Assembly: GCA_965227065.1 (NCBI GenBank)
Contig: CBDDFN010000009.1
Location: 1-64,000 of the forward strand
Reading direction: 5' to 3'
Origin: CBDDFN01 sp965227065
GTDB taxonomy: Bacteria; Pseudomonadota; Alphaproteobacteria; SPJN01
Length of the DNA stretch: 64,000 nucleotides
Both the position numbers and the translations under genes were made by a program. Positions 8,802 to 15,169 of this stretch are shown piece by piece. Position 1 is the stretch's first letter. The number at the start of each line of letters is the position of its first letter. The notes under the pieces were generated by a model. That model saw only the letters and a program-made list of their open reading frames with translations. It had not been told where the DNA came from and made no database searches.

Positions 8802-9737
8802 ATGACAATCGCTTGGCTGACATTGTTACTTGGGATCGGACTGATGGGCGGCATGCTGGTGCTGGCCAGCCATCTCAACGAAGAAGAGAAACGCCGTCAG
8901 CACCGCCACGGCAAATTGCAAGGCATGCGGATCGAACGCGGCATGATGATGGCCGCCGGTCCGGTGACGTCCGAGCAGGGGACAAGTACGCAAGCCATGC
9001 TTCCCGCGGCATTGCGCACCCGTTTGGCGCGTGCCGACATTCAGATTTCGCCCAGCCAGATGTTTATCTTTCTCACCGTTCTGACGGTCGCCACGACGCT
9101 GGGCATTGTTGGGGCGGGCTTCATGATCGGTCTTATGATCGGGGGCGCGATTACCGGCGGGGCCTGGTTCATGCTGGAATTTTTTGCCGGCCGCCGGCTT
9201 AAAGGATTTGTGGAATCGCTGCCGGCCTTTTTTGACCGGGTGCGTCAGCTGGTTGTGGTCGGCAACACGCTGCAACAGGCGTTGAGCCGGGCGACCGAAA
9301 CCGCGCCGCCCGAAGTTCAGCGTTATTTTGTGCCGCTGGTGCGCCGCTTGCGCCACGGCTCATCCGTGCCGGAGGCTCTGCAATGGATGTCCAACCGGCT
9401 CGATCTGCCTGAGTTGCACATGTTCACCTCGGCGGTGGATACCAATATCCGCTATGGCGGCCGAATTTCCGACATTCTGGAAAACCTCATTCGCATCTTG
9501 CGTGACCGCAGCAAGGTGGAGCGGGAGTTGCGCTCCGCCACCGCTGAAACCCGCATGTCGGCGCAGGTGCTGATGGGCCTGCCGATTGTTGTTGCGATTG
9601 CGATCCTGTTCGTGAACCCCGGCTATCTGCCCTATTTCTGGGAAGAAGAGTCGGGGCAAAACATGTTGATGCTGATCATCGGCCTGCAATGCGCCGGTGT
9701 GTATGCCATGCAGAAACTTTCGAAGGTGACCTTCTGA
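8802..9737 (+). CDS. tadB: Tad pilus inner-membrane platform protein TadB
   Basis: The protein has 311 residues with a type II secretion system F domain. One N-terminal helix (WLTLLLGIGLMGGMLVLAS) is followed by a cytoplasmic stretch, a paired hydrophobic block at about residues 85-130, the T2SF core (SLPAFFDRVRQLVVVGNTLQQALSRA...LRHGSSVPEALQ), and two C-terminal helices (QVLMGLPIVVAIAILFVNPGY and MLMLIIGLQCAGVYAM). TadB and TadC form the membrane platform on which CpaF acts. The stop codon overlaps the tadC start, which suggests translational coupling. Confidence 0.9.
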   Translation: MTIAWLTLLLGIGLMGGMLVLASHLNEEEKRRQHRHGKLQGMRIERGMMMAAGPVTSEQGTSTQAMLPAALRTRLARADIQISPSQMFIFLTVLTVATTLGIVGAGFMIGLMIGGAITGGAWFMLEFFAGRRLKGFVESLPAFFDRVRQLVVVGNTLQQALSRATETAPPEVQRYFVPLVRRLRHGSSVPEALQWMSNRLDLPELHMFTSAVDTNIRYGGRISDILENLIRILRDRSKVERELRSATAETRMSAQVLMGLPIVVAIAILFVNPGYLPYFWEEESGQNMLMLIIGLQCAGVYAMQKLSKVTF

Positions 9738-10660
9738 TGTTGGGTGAAATCCTCTTCTTTGCTGCTGCTCTCATGATTGCCATTGGCGGTATTGCGCTCG
9801 CCCGCGGTGTGTCGCTCGCCGAAATTGTGACTCGCACCAAAATGCGGCTTGAGACGGTCATTGAAGAAATCGAGTATGAGGATGAGGATCGCGGACGGGC
9901 GGCCTGGCTTGCCGTGTTTGCCCGCTTTGGTAACCGGCTGGTTGAGCCTGGAGAAGAACAGTCAGAGTTGGCCCGTGATTTGCAAGAGGCCGGATTTTTC
10001 GATCCGCGTGCGGTTCCCGCCTTTGCCTTTGTCCGCCTGATCGGTTCGGTCGTGATGGCGCTTGTCATGGCGCTCGCGATGGGATTGGGGCCCAACTCGT
10101 CTGTGTCGGACGTGTCTTATGTTGTGGGCGGCTTTGCCGTGTTTTATCTCGGTTCGCGCTATTGGTTGCGCGGCAAGGCAAAGGCCCGCAAGGATCAAAT
10201 CCGGCGGGAATTCACCTTCGTGCTCGACCTGTTCGTGCTGACCATCGAAAGCGGACTGTCGCTTGATCAGGCCATGCGCCATGTCACGCGCAACTGCGAA
10301 CGGCCCGCACCGCTGACCTACCGCTCTATGGCGATCCTGATTTCGGATCTCGACAAGGGTGCGCCTTACGATGTGGCGCTGACCAAATGGGGCGCGCGCA
10401 TCGGGATTGATGAATCAAAAGAGCTAGCCGCCATGTTCCGTCAGACGCTGGTGCACGGCACTGAGTTGAGCTCGACCTTGCGGCGCTATGCCGAGGATCT
10501 CGCCGAGCGCCGCCTGGCCGCGGCCCGCGAACAAGTCGGTAAGAAAACCGTGCAACTCACTGTTGTCATGGTGCTGTTTTTCCTGCCGGCGCTGATCGTG
10601 CTTGTCACCGGCCCGGCGGTCAATGCCATCGGGGAGGGATTGGTCAATGGCAATTTCTAA
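9737..10660 (+). CDS. tadC: Tad pilus inner-membrane platform protein TadC
   Basis: This is the second type II secretion F-domain protein, 307 residues from MLGEILFFAAALMIAIGG. The start is chosen at the TGATG overlap with tadB. Hydrophobic segments lie at about residues 2-20, 95-150 and 280-305. The F-domain core is FVLDLFVLTIESGLSLDQAM, with ELAAMFRQTLVHGTELSSTL as its second half. It partners TadB in the pilus platform. Its 3' end overlaps the tadD start by 14 bases, so cpaE through tadD read as one tight operon. Confidence 0.9.
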   Translation: MLGEILFFAAALMIAIGGIALARGVSLAEIVTRTKMRLETVIEEIEYEDEDRGRAAWLAVFARFGNRLVEPGEEQSELARDLQEAGFFDPRAVPAFAFVRLIGSVVMALVMALAMGLGPNSSVSDVSYVVGGFAVFYLGSRYWLRGKAKARKDQIRREFTFVLDLFVLTIESGLSLDQAMRHVTRNCERPAPLTYRSMAILISDLDKGAPYDVALTKWGARIGIDESKELAAMFRQTLVHGTELSSTLRRYAEDLAERRLAAAREQVGKKTVQLTVVMVLFFLPALIVLVTGPAVNAIGEGLVNGNF

Positions 10661-11360
10661 GGCGAGCGCCACCGCGCTCATTATCGCCGCATTCGGGGTT
10701 TCCGCGTGCGGCAGCCTGCCGACATACCGGCAGGACACAAACACCATTCCCGCCGCCGAAGCGGCGCAGCAGGAAGCCAATAAAGAGGTCAAATCCAAGG
10801 CGCTTTATATCCAGCTGGTCGGCAAGATGCAGGAACGCGGCAAGCACCGCGCTGCCATCGCCTTTGTCGATGAGTATGAGCAATTCTACTCGTCCGACCC
10901 GATGAGCCGGTATTTGCGCGGCGCATCGCTTGTCGCCTTGAAGGAGTTTTCCGAAGCCGAAGCCATTTTGACACCGCTGACCACATCGCCTCTCGCCCAT
11001 GCCGCCTATAATGAGTTGGGCAAAATGTGGGCCGCCCAGGGCGACTGGACCCGCGCCGCCAGCCATTTTGAACTGGCCCGCGAAAAAGCGCCCACCAAAG
11101 TCAGCTATCTCAACAATCTGGGTTACGCCGAGCTGAACACCGGCCGCTATGCCGACGCCGAGCGCGTTTTGCTGCAGGCCCTGGAGCTCGATGAAGACAA
11201 TGTCTCGGTTCGCAACAATCTGATTCTGGCGAAATTCCTCATGGGCAAAAAATCCGAGGCGCGCACCATTATCCTCAGCCTTGAGGGCGACGAGCGCGAG
11301 CGGGTCATTGCCTTGCTTAAACAGTGGAATGACACCGTTTTGGTGGGATCGCCGGAATGA
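10647..11360 (+). CDS. tadD: Tad pilus TPR lipoprotein TadD
   Basis: The protein has 237 residues. A lipoprotein signal peptide ends in the lipobox VSAC, followed by Gly. The mature part is built of tetratricopeptide repeats from about residue 60 onward (for example AHAAYNELGKMWAAQGDWTRAA, then VSYLNNLGYAELNTGRYADA, then VSVRNNLILAKFLMGKKSEA). In Tad systems TadD-type TPR lipoproteins are required for pilus biogenesis, probably by helping secretin assembly. The start at 10647 is inside tadC; it is preferred over an earlier ATG because it places the signal peptide at the N-terminus. It is the last gene of the first transcription block before a 128-base gap. Confidence 0.85.
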   Translation: MAISKASATALIIAAFGVSACGSLPTYRQDTNTIPAAEAAQQEANKEVKSKALYIQLVGKMQERGKHRAAIAFVDEYEQFYSSDPMSRYLRGASLVALKEFSEAEAILTPLTTSPLAHAAYNELGKMWAAQGDWTRAASHFELAREKAPTKVSYLNNLGYAELNTGRYADAERVLLQALELDEDNVSVRNNLILAKFLMGKKSEARTIILSLEGDERERVIALLKQWNDTVLVGSPE

Positions 11361-11405
11361 ACCGCGCCAATCTGGAACTGATATGCCGGTTTCAGGTCCC
11401 CGAAT

Positions 11406-11421
11406 TTAACCAGTCATTAAG
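11406..11421. promoter_or_regulatory. CtrA box upstream of tadG
   Basis: The sequence TTAACCAGTCATTAAG matches the CtrA consensus TTAA-N7-TTAA. It lies about 70 bases before the tadG start, in the only sizeable gap (11361-11488) inside the Tad locus. This suggests that tadG and the pilin genes have their own cell-cycle-regulated promoter, as pilA does in Caulobacter. Confidence 0.55.
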
Positions 11422-11488
11422 CATGAAGCGCGACAATCTTCCCATCACAAAGGCGCTGAGTGAGCGCTGAGAGGATTTCGGGTTTCAC

Positions 11489-13264
11489 ATGCAAAATCTG
11501 CGCAACATTCTGAAAAGAAAAGGCAATTCACGCCTGCGCCACATTTTGCGCGCGTTGCAGCGCGATGAGCGCGGCGTCTCAGCCATTCTGGTGGCCGGTG
11601 CCATGGTCTTCATGCTTTCGGTTGGGACCATTGCGGTTGATGCCGGCGTCGTCATGATGCGCGACCGCAAGTTGCAAAACACCGCCGATATTGCCGCCAT
11701 CGCGGCCAGCCACGACATCACCCGCGCCACTCAAATCATTGAAGCGTCGATCCAGGACAATGGCTACTCGCTTGAGGTTATCCAGTCGATCGAGCCGGGC
11801 ACCTATGACCCCGCTCAGCCGCCGGCCAGCCGGTTCACCCCCGGTGCGGGCGGCAATGCCGTACGCCTGACGCTTGTGGAAGATGTGTCCCTGTTCTTCA
11901 TGCCGACCGTGTCGGAAACCTCCACCGCCACCGTTGGTGCGCAGTCCATCGCGACCAATGTGGATGAAGGCGCCTTTAGTGCCACCACCGGTGTGCTGAG
12001 CCTTGAAGACGGTATTTTGAACAGCATGCTCAATGATGCGATCGGCACCAATGTGTCGCTGACGCTGATTGACTATCAGGGCCTGGCCCAGACCCATATT
12101 GATGCGCTGAGCTATTTCGATGCCCTTGCCACGGAAGTGGGGGTTTCGGCGGGCACCTATAATGATCTGCTGGCGACCAGTGCTGATATGGGCGACATCG
12201 TCAATGCCGCAATCTCGGTTCTGCAGGCTGACCCCTCGCTCGACAGCAATGGCACGACCGCGCTTGCCGCGCTCGAAACCCTTGCAGCTGAAGGCAATGT
12301 TCTCGAAAGCGTGAGCTTCCAGGTTCATGAGCTGTTTGATTTTGGCACGCTGGGTCTTCGCGACATCGGATCAGGTGGCCGTGTTACCGACATTACCGCC
12401 GGTGTGGCTGCATTCGATCTGCTCTTCCAGTCGCTCTACTCCGGCAAAGTCGGCGAGATCATGGACCTTGGCCTTGCGATCAATGTGCCGGGGCTCGTGA
12501 ACTTCTATTCTCAGGTTGCCGTTGGTGAGCCGCTGATCGGCGATCCCAGCAACCCCGAGGCGCGCATTGTGGTTGGCCCGGTCGGTGCCCGCATTCACAC
12601 CTCGCCCATGCGGATTTATGTCGAAGCCCAGCTGCTCAATCTGGTCAACCTGCCCGTGCTTGGTCTGCAATCGGTCCGCATCCCGCTTTATGTCGAAATG
12701 GCGCGCGGTGATGCTGTGATCACCGGCATCTCTTGCGGCCCCAATCCCGGTAGCGACTCGCTGCTGTCGATCCGGGGCGATTCCGGCGCGGCCGACCTTT
12801 ACATCGGCGATATTGATCCTTCGACGCCGATGTCGAACTTCAGCCAGCCTGTGCAGGTCAATCCCGCCACGCTCGTCTGGATCCCGCTGGTTGCCCGCAT
12901 CAAGGCGGAATCGGAAATCAATGTCGACGGTTCTGGCCCCCAGAACGTCGTCTTCACCGGCCCTGAAATGGCCATTCCTGTCACCAAGACGGTGGGCGAC
13001 TCGCTCACGCTGACCTCGGCTTTGTCCGCGCTTGGCACCGCCCGTTCCGTCACCGTTGATCGCGGCATCCTGGCTGTGGCTGCGGGGCTTCTGGGTGTCA
13101 CCGATGCCCTGCTGATTGCCCCTGTGGAAGCTGCGATCCTCACCGTCCTTGCCCCCATCGAACAAGCTCTTGGCACGATCACACGCGCCCTGGGTGTTCA
13201 GGTGGGCTACATGGATCTAACCGGATTGGGTGTGCGCTGCGGCGCCCCCGCCCTGGTTGGATAA
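11489..13264 (+). CDS. tadG: TadG-like pilus-associated protein
   Basis: The protein has 591 residues. A basic N-terminus leads into the pseudopilin-like helix of the Tad 'TadG/DUF2134' family: DERGVSAILVAGAMVFMLSVGTIAVDAG, then VVMMRDRKLQNTADIAAIAA, the family hallmark in which newly exported residues begin with a membrane anchor. The Glu at position +5 of true Flp pilins is missing (SAILV instead of SAIEY). The remaining 500 residues are periplasmic or surface exposed, rich in Ala, Leu, Val and Thr, with only two cysteines. TadG-type proteins are minor components of the Tad apparatus. A CtrA box lies upstream and flp1 starts 44 bases downstream. Confidence 0.75.
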   Translation: MQNLRNILKRKGNSRLRHILRALQRDERGVSAILVAGAMVFMLSVGTIAVDAGVVMMRDRKLQNTADIAAIAASHDITRATQIIEASIQDNGYSLEVIQSIEPGTYDPAQPPASRFTPGAGGNAVRLTLVEDVSLFFMPTVSETSTATVGAQSIATNVDEGAFSATTGVLSLEDGILNSMLNDAIGTNVSLTLIDYQGLAQTHIDALSYFDALATEVGVSAGTYNDLLATSADMGDIVNAAISVLQADPSLDSNGTTALAALETLAAEGNVLESVSFQVHELFDFGTLGLRDIGSGGRVTDITAGVAAFDLLFQSLYSGKVGEIMDLGLAINVPGLVNFYSQVAVGEPLIGDPSNPEARIVVGPVGARIHTSPMRIYVEAQLLNLVNLPVLGLQSVRIPLYVEMARGDAVITGISCGPNPGSDSLLSIRGDSGAADLYIGDIDPSTPMSNFSQPVQVNPATLVWIPLVARIKAESEINVDGSGPQNVVFTGPEMAIPVTKTVGDSLTLTSALSALGTARSVTVDRGILAVAAGLLGVTDALLIAPVEAAILTVLAPIEQALGTITRALGVQVGYMDLTGLGVRCGAPALVG

Positions 13265-13308
13265 ACGAGCTGGATAACCAGCCAACAACAAAAAGAGGAG
13301 AGAGTATC

Positions 13309-13494
13309 ATGTTGAAAGTTTACACCAAAATCCGTGCCAACCTGAATGTTCTGCGCGACGAAGACGGCATCTCGGCCATTGAATATGCCCTGATCGCCGC
13401 CGGTATCGCGCTGGTTGTGTTCGCCGCCGCCGACGGTGTCGGCTCGGCCCTGACGAGCCGCTTCGGCGCCGTCGCGACCTCTGTTTCGCCGTAA
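13309..13494 (+). CDS. flp: Flp-type pilin 1
   Basis: This is a 61-residue Flp/Fap prepilin. The leader MLKVYTKIRANLNVLRDEDG ends in the prepilin-peptidase site: G20 then ISAIEYALIA, with Glu at +5 and Tyr at +6 as in all Flp pilins. A single hydrophobic helix follows, then a short tail rich in Ala and Ser. AAAAGAGGAGAGAG provides a very strong ribosome-binding site. It is the most divergent of the four copies and the first of the array. The prepilin peptidase (CpaA) is not in the window. Confidence 0.95.
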   Translation: MLKVYTKIRANLNVLRDEDGISAIEYALIAAGIALVVFAAADGVGSALTSRFGAVATSVSP

Positions 13495-13654
13495 TCGGCG
13501 TAAAGCCATTCAGCCCCGCCGTGTTTGTGGCGGGGCTGGATATCCCGGATCGATCCTGATCCGGCCCCAAGGGCAAATGCCCATCAGTCCGGTCCAAAGG
13601 ACCACAAAACCAAAAAGGCCCATCAAAAAAGGGTCACCAGTGTGGAGAAGTAAG
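13495..13654. other. Spacer flp1-flp2 with three hairpins
   Basis: A perfect 10-bp stem CAGCCCCGCC/GGCGGGGCTG (13511-13520 with 13529-13538, 8-base loop) has no T-run after it, so it looks like an attenuator or a 3'-end protector rather than a full terminator. Two mini-hairpins follow: GGGC-AAAT-GCCC (13571-13582) and GGTCC-AAA-GGACC (13591-13603). The ribosome-binding site GGAGAAG of flp2 comes about 40 bases after the last one. Confidence 0.6.
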
Positions 13655-13840
13655 ATGCTGAACATGTACACCAAAATCCGTTCCAAAGTGAACGTCATGC
13701 TCGACGACGACGGTATCTCGGCCATTGAATATGCCCTGATCGCAGCGGGTATCGCCCTCGTGATCTTTGCCGCCGCCGACGGCGTTGGCTCAGCGCTCAC
13801 GACCCGCTTTGGCGCGGTTGCCACTTCGGTTTCGCCGTAA
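13655..13840 (+). CDS. flp: Flp-type pilin 2
   Basis: A 61-residue prepilin with processing site DDDG before ISAIEYALIAAG. The protein sequence is identical to pilin 3 and differs from pilin 4 only at residue 12 (Val against Met). It differs from pilin 1 mainly in the leader and in Ile for Val within the helix. The start is at MLNMYTKIR, preceded by GGAGAAG. The frame stays open further upstream through the hairpin spacer, but that part is low-complexity and is not taken as coding. Confidence 0.95.
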   Translation: MLNMYTKIRSKVNVMLDDDGISAIEYALIAAGIALVIFAAADGVGSALTTRFGAVATSVSP

Positions 13841-13853
13841 TCGGCGTAAACGC

Positions 13854-13971
13854 CTTCGGCTCCGCTTGTGGGCGGGGCCGAAGACTTCCCGGACCGCAAG
13901 GTCCAGACAAAGACGGACCAAAAGGTCCAACCCATGCCCTCAGGGGCCAAAACCAAAGGTCCAAAAGGACC
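13854..13971. other. Spacer flp2-flp3: hairpin string
   Basis: A longer stem CTTCGGC...GCCGAAG (13854-13860 with 13877-13883) is followed by three 5-bp mini-hairpins with A-rich tetraloops: GGACC-GCAA-GGTCC (13891-13904), GGACC-AAAA-GGTCC (13915-13928) and GGTCC-AAAA-GGACC (13958-13971). The last ends about 6 bases before the GTGTGGAGAAG ribosome-binding region of flp3. Confidence 0.65.
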
Positions 13972-13990
13972 ATCAGTGTGGAGAAGTAAG

Positions 13991-14176
13991 ATGCTGAACA
14001 TGTACACCAAAATCCGTTCCAAAGTGAACGTCATGCTCGACGACGACGGTATCTCGGCCATTGAATATGCCCTGATCGCAGCGGGTATCGCCCTCGTGAT
14101 CTTCGCGGCCGCCGACGGCGTTGGCTCGGCGCTCACGACCCGCTTCGGCGCGGTTGCCACTTCGGTTTCGCCGTAA
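13991..14176 (+). CDS. flp: Flp-type pilin 3
   Basis: A 61-residue Flp prepilin with the same protein sequence as pilin 2, including G20 as the cleavage residue and the Glu25-Tyr26 pair. It is preceded by GGAGAAG nine bases before the ATG. Only a few silent differences separate it from the pilin 2 gene. Confidence 0.95.
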   Translation: MLNMYTKIRSKVNVMLDDDGISAIEYALIAAGIALVIFAAADGVGSALTTRFGAVATSVSP

Positions 14177-14193
14177 TCGGCGTAAACGCCTTC

Positions 14194-14283
14194 GGCTCCG
14201 CTTGCGGGCGGGGCCGAAGACTTCCCGGACCGTAAGGTCCAAACCATGCCCCAAGGGGCCAAAACCAAAGGTCCAGAAGGACC
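14194..14283. other. Spacer flp3-flp4: hairpin string
   Basis: The same layout as the previous spacer, slightly shorter: a CTTCGGC/GCCGAAG stem, then GGACC-GTAA-GGTCC (14227-14240), GCCCC-AA-GGGGC (14248-14259) and GGTCC-AGAA-GGACC (14270-14283). Loops differ between spacers while the stems are kept, which is the pattern expected if the RNA fold matters. Confidence 0.65.
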
Positions 14284-14302
14284 ACCAGTGTGGAGAAGTA
14301 AG

Positions 14303-14488
14303 ATGCTGAACATGTACACCAAAATCCGTTCGAAAATGAACGTCATGCTCGACGACGACGGTATCTCGGCAATTGAATATGCCCTGATTGCAGCGGGTAT
14401 CGCCCTCGTGATCTTCGCGGCCGCCGACGGCGTCGGCTCGGCCCTGACGACCCGCTTCGGCGCGGTTGCCACCTCGGTTTCGCCGTAA
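14303..14488 (+). CDS. flp: Flp-type pilin 4
   Basis: A 61-residue Flp prepilin, Met12 instead of Val12 compared with pilins 2 and 3, otherwise identical. The processing site and helix are intact. It is the last of the array; after it the repeated spacer motif is lost and a different intergenic sequence leads to tadE. Confidence 0.95.
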   Translation: MLNMYTKIRSKMNVMLDDDGISAIEYALIAAGIALVIFAAADGVGSALTTRFGAVATSVSP

Positions 14489-14621
14489 GGCTGACGGGGT
14501 TTGGCCGGCCCTGACGGGCCGGCCGCTTCCCGCCTTTCGCACAAGGCGGACCTGGGGAAGATCGCGTGACGGGTAACAGGAATTGGGATGTCAAACCGTT
14601 CACGGGATAAGGAGTAAAGTG

Positions 14622-15107
14622 ATGAAGAGCCACAAGCGCCGCGCGCTGAGCCCCCTAACGCTCATCAAGCGCCGCATCACACAGATCAAAGATGATGCCC
14701 GCTCAAAAGACGATGGTATCAGCGCGATCGAGTTCGGCTTTGTCGCCGTGCTCGTGTTTTCGCTGCTGGCGGGTTTTATCGTCTACGGATTTTATTTCGC
14801 CACTCTCATCGCCATTGAACAGGCGGTGGGCGAGGGCGCGCGGGCTGCGGTTGGCGGCCTGAATGATAATGAGCGGATCACGCTGGCCACCGATGCCGTC
14901 AACCGTGTGCTGACCGGGTATGGCGGGCTGCTGGACCCCGCGCTCACGACCGTGTCGGTGCAAAACATCATTGGCAATCCCGGCCTGTTTGAAGTGATCG
15001 TGACCTATGATTATGAAAACAGCCCGTTCAATGACTTTGCCGCGCTGATCCCGACACCCTCAGGTGCGATGAGCGTCACCGCCACGATTTCTCACGGCGG
15101 TTACTGA
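14622..15107 (+). CDS. tadE: TadE-like minor pseudopilin
   Basis: The protein has 161 residues. An unusually long basic leader (about 40 residues) precedes the pseudopilin site DDGISAIEFGFVAVLVFSLL, with Glu at +5 and Phe at +6 as in TadE/TadF. The rest is a periplasmic domain containing QAVGEGARAAVGG, typical of TadE-like proteins. TadE/TadF are processed by the same prepilin peptidase as Flp and are needed for pilus assembly. The start at 14622 has AAGGAG eight to nine bases upstream. It is the last gene of the Tad locus, followed by a terminator. Confidence 0.85.
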   Translation: MKSHKRRALSPLTLIKRRITQIKDDARSKDDGISAIEFGFVAVLVFSLLAGFIVYGFYFATLIAIEQAVGEGARAAVGGLNDNERITLATDAVNRVLTGYGGLLDPALTTVSVQNIIGNPGLFEVIVTYDYENSPFNDFAALIPTPSGAMSVTATISHGGY

Positions 15108-15132
15108 CAGATCCAGATGTTGCGAAGTTGAA

Positions 15133-15169
15133 GCCGGTTGCTCACTGAGCAGCCGGCGCTTTTGTTTGT
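15133..15169 (+). terminator. Intrinsic terminator of the Tad operon
   Basis: GCCGGTTGCTC (15133-15143) pairs with GAGCAGCCGGC (15147-15157) with one wobble and a 3-base loop, then GCTTTTGTTTGTT. It overlaps the last codons of the convergent histidine kinase gene. Confidence 0.7.

Larger units (their letters stand above)
13655..14488 (+). repeat. Tandem array of three near-identical pilin units
   Basis: Pilins 2, 3 and 4 start 336 and 312 bases apart, and each coding copy is almost identical at the DNA level. The spacers share the post-stop segment (TCGGCGTAAACGCCTTCGGC) and the hairpin motifs. This points to recent tandem duplication or gene conversion. Confidence 0.85.

Noticed and set aside
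13868..14302. Longer pilins of 80-102 residues reading through the spacers
   Set aside because: Flp prepilins have short leaders; a good ribosome-binding site lies directly before MLNMYTK in every copy, and the extensions only translate the hairpin repeats.
13495..14302. CRISPR array in the pilin region
   Set aside because: The repeated units are whole pilin genes with spacers of related sequence, not short repeats with unique spacers.
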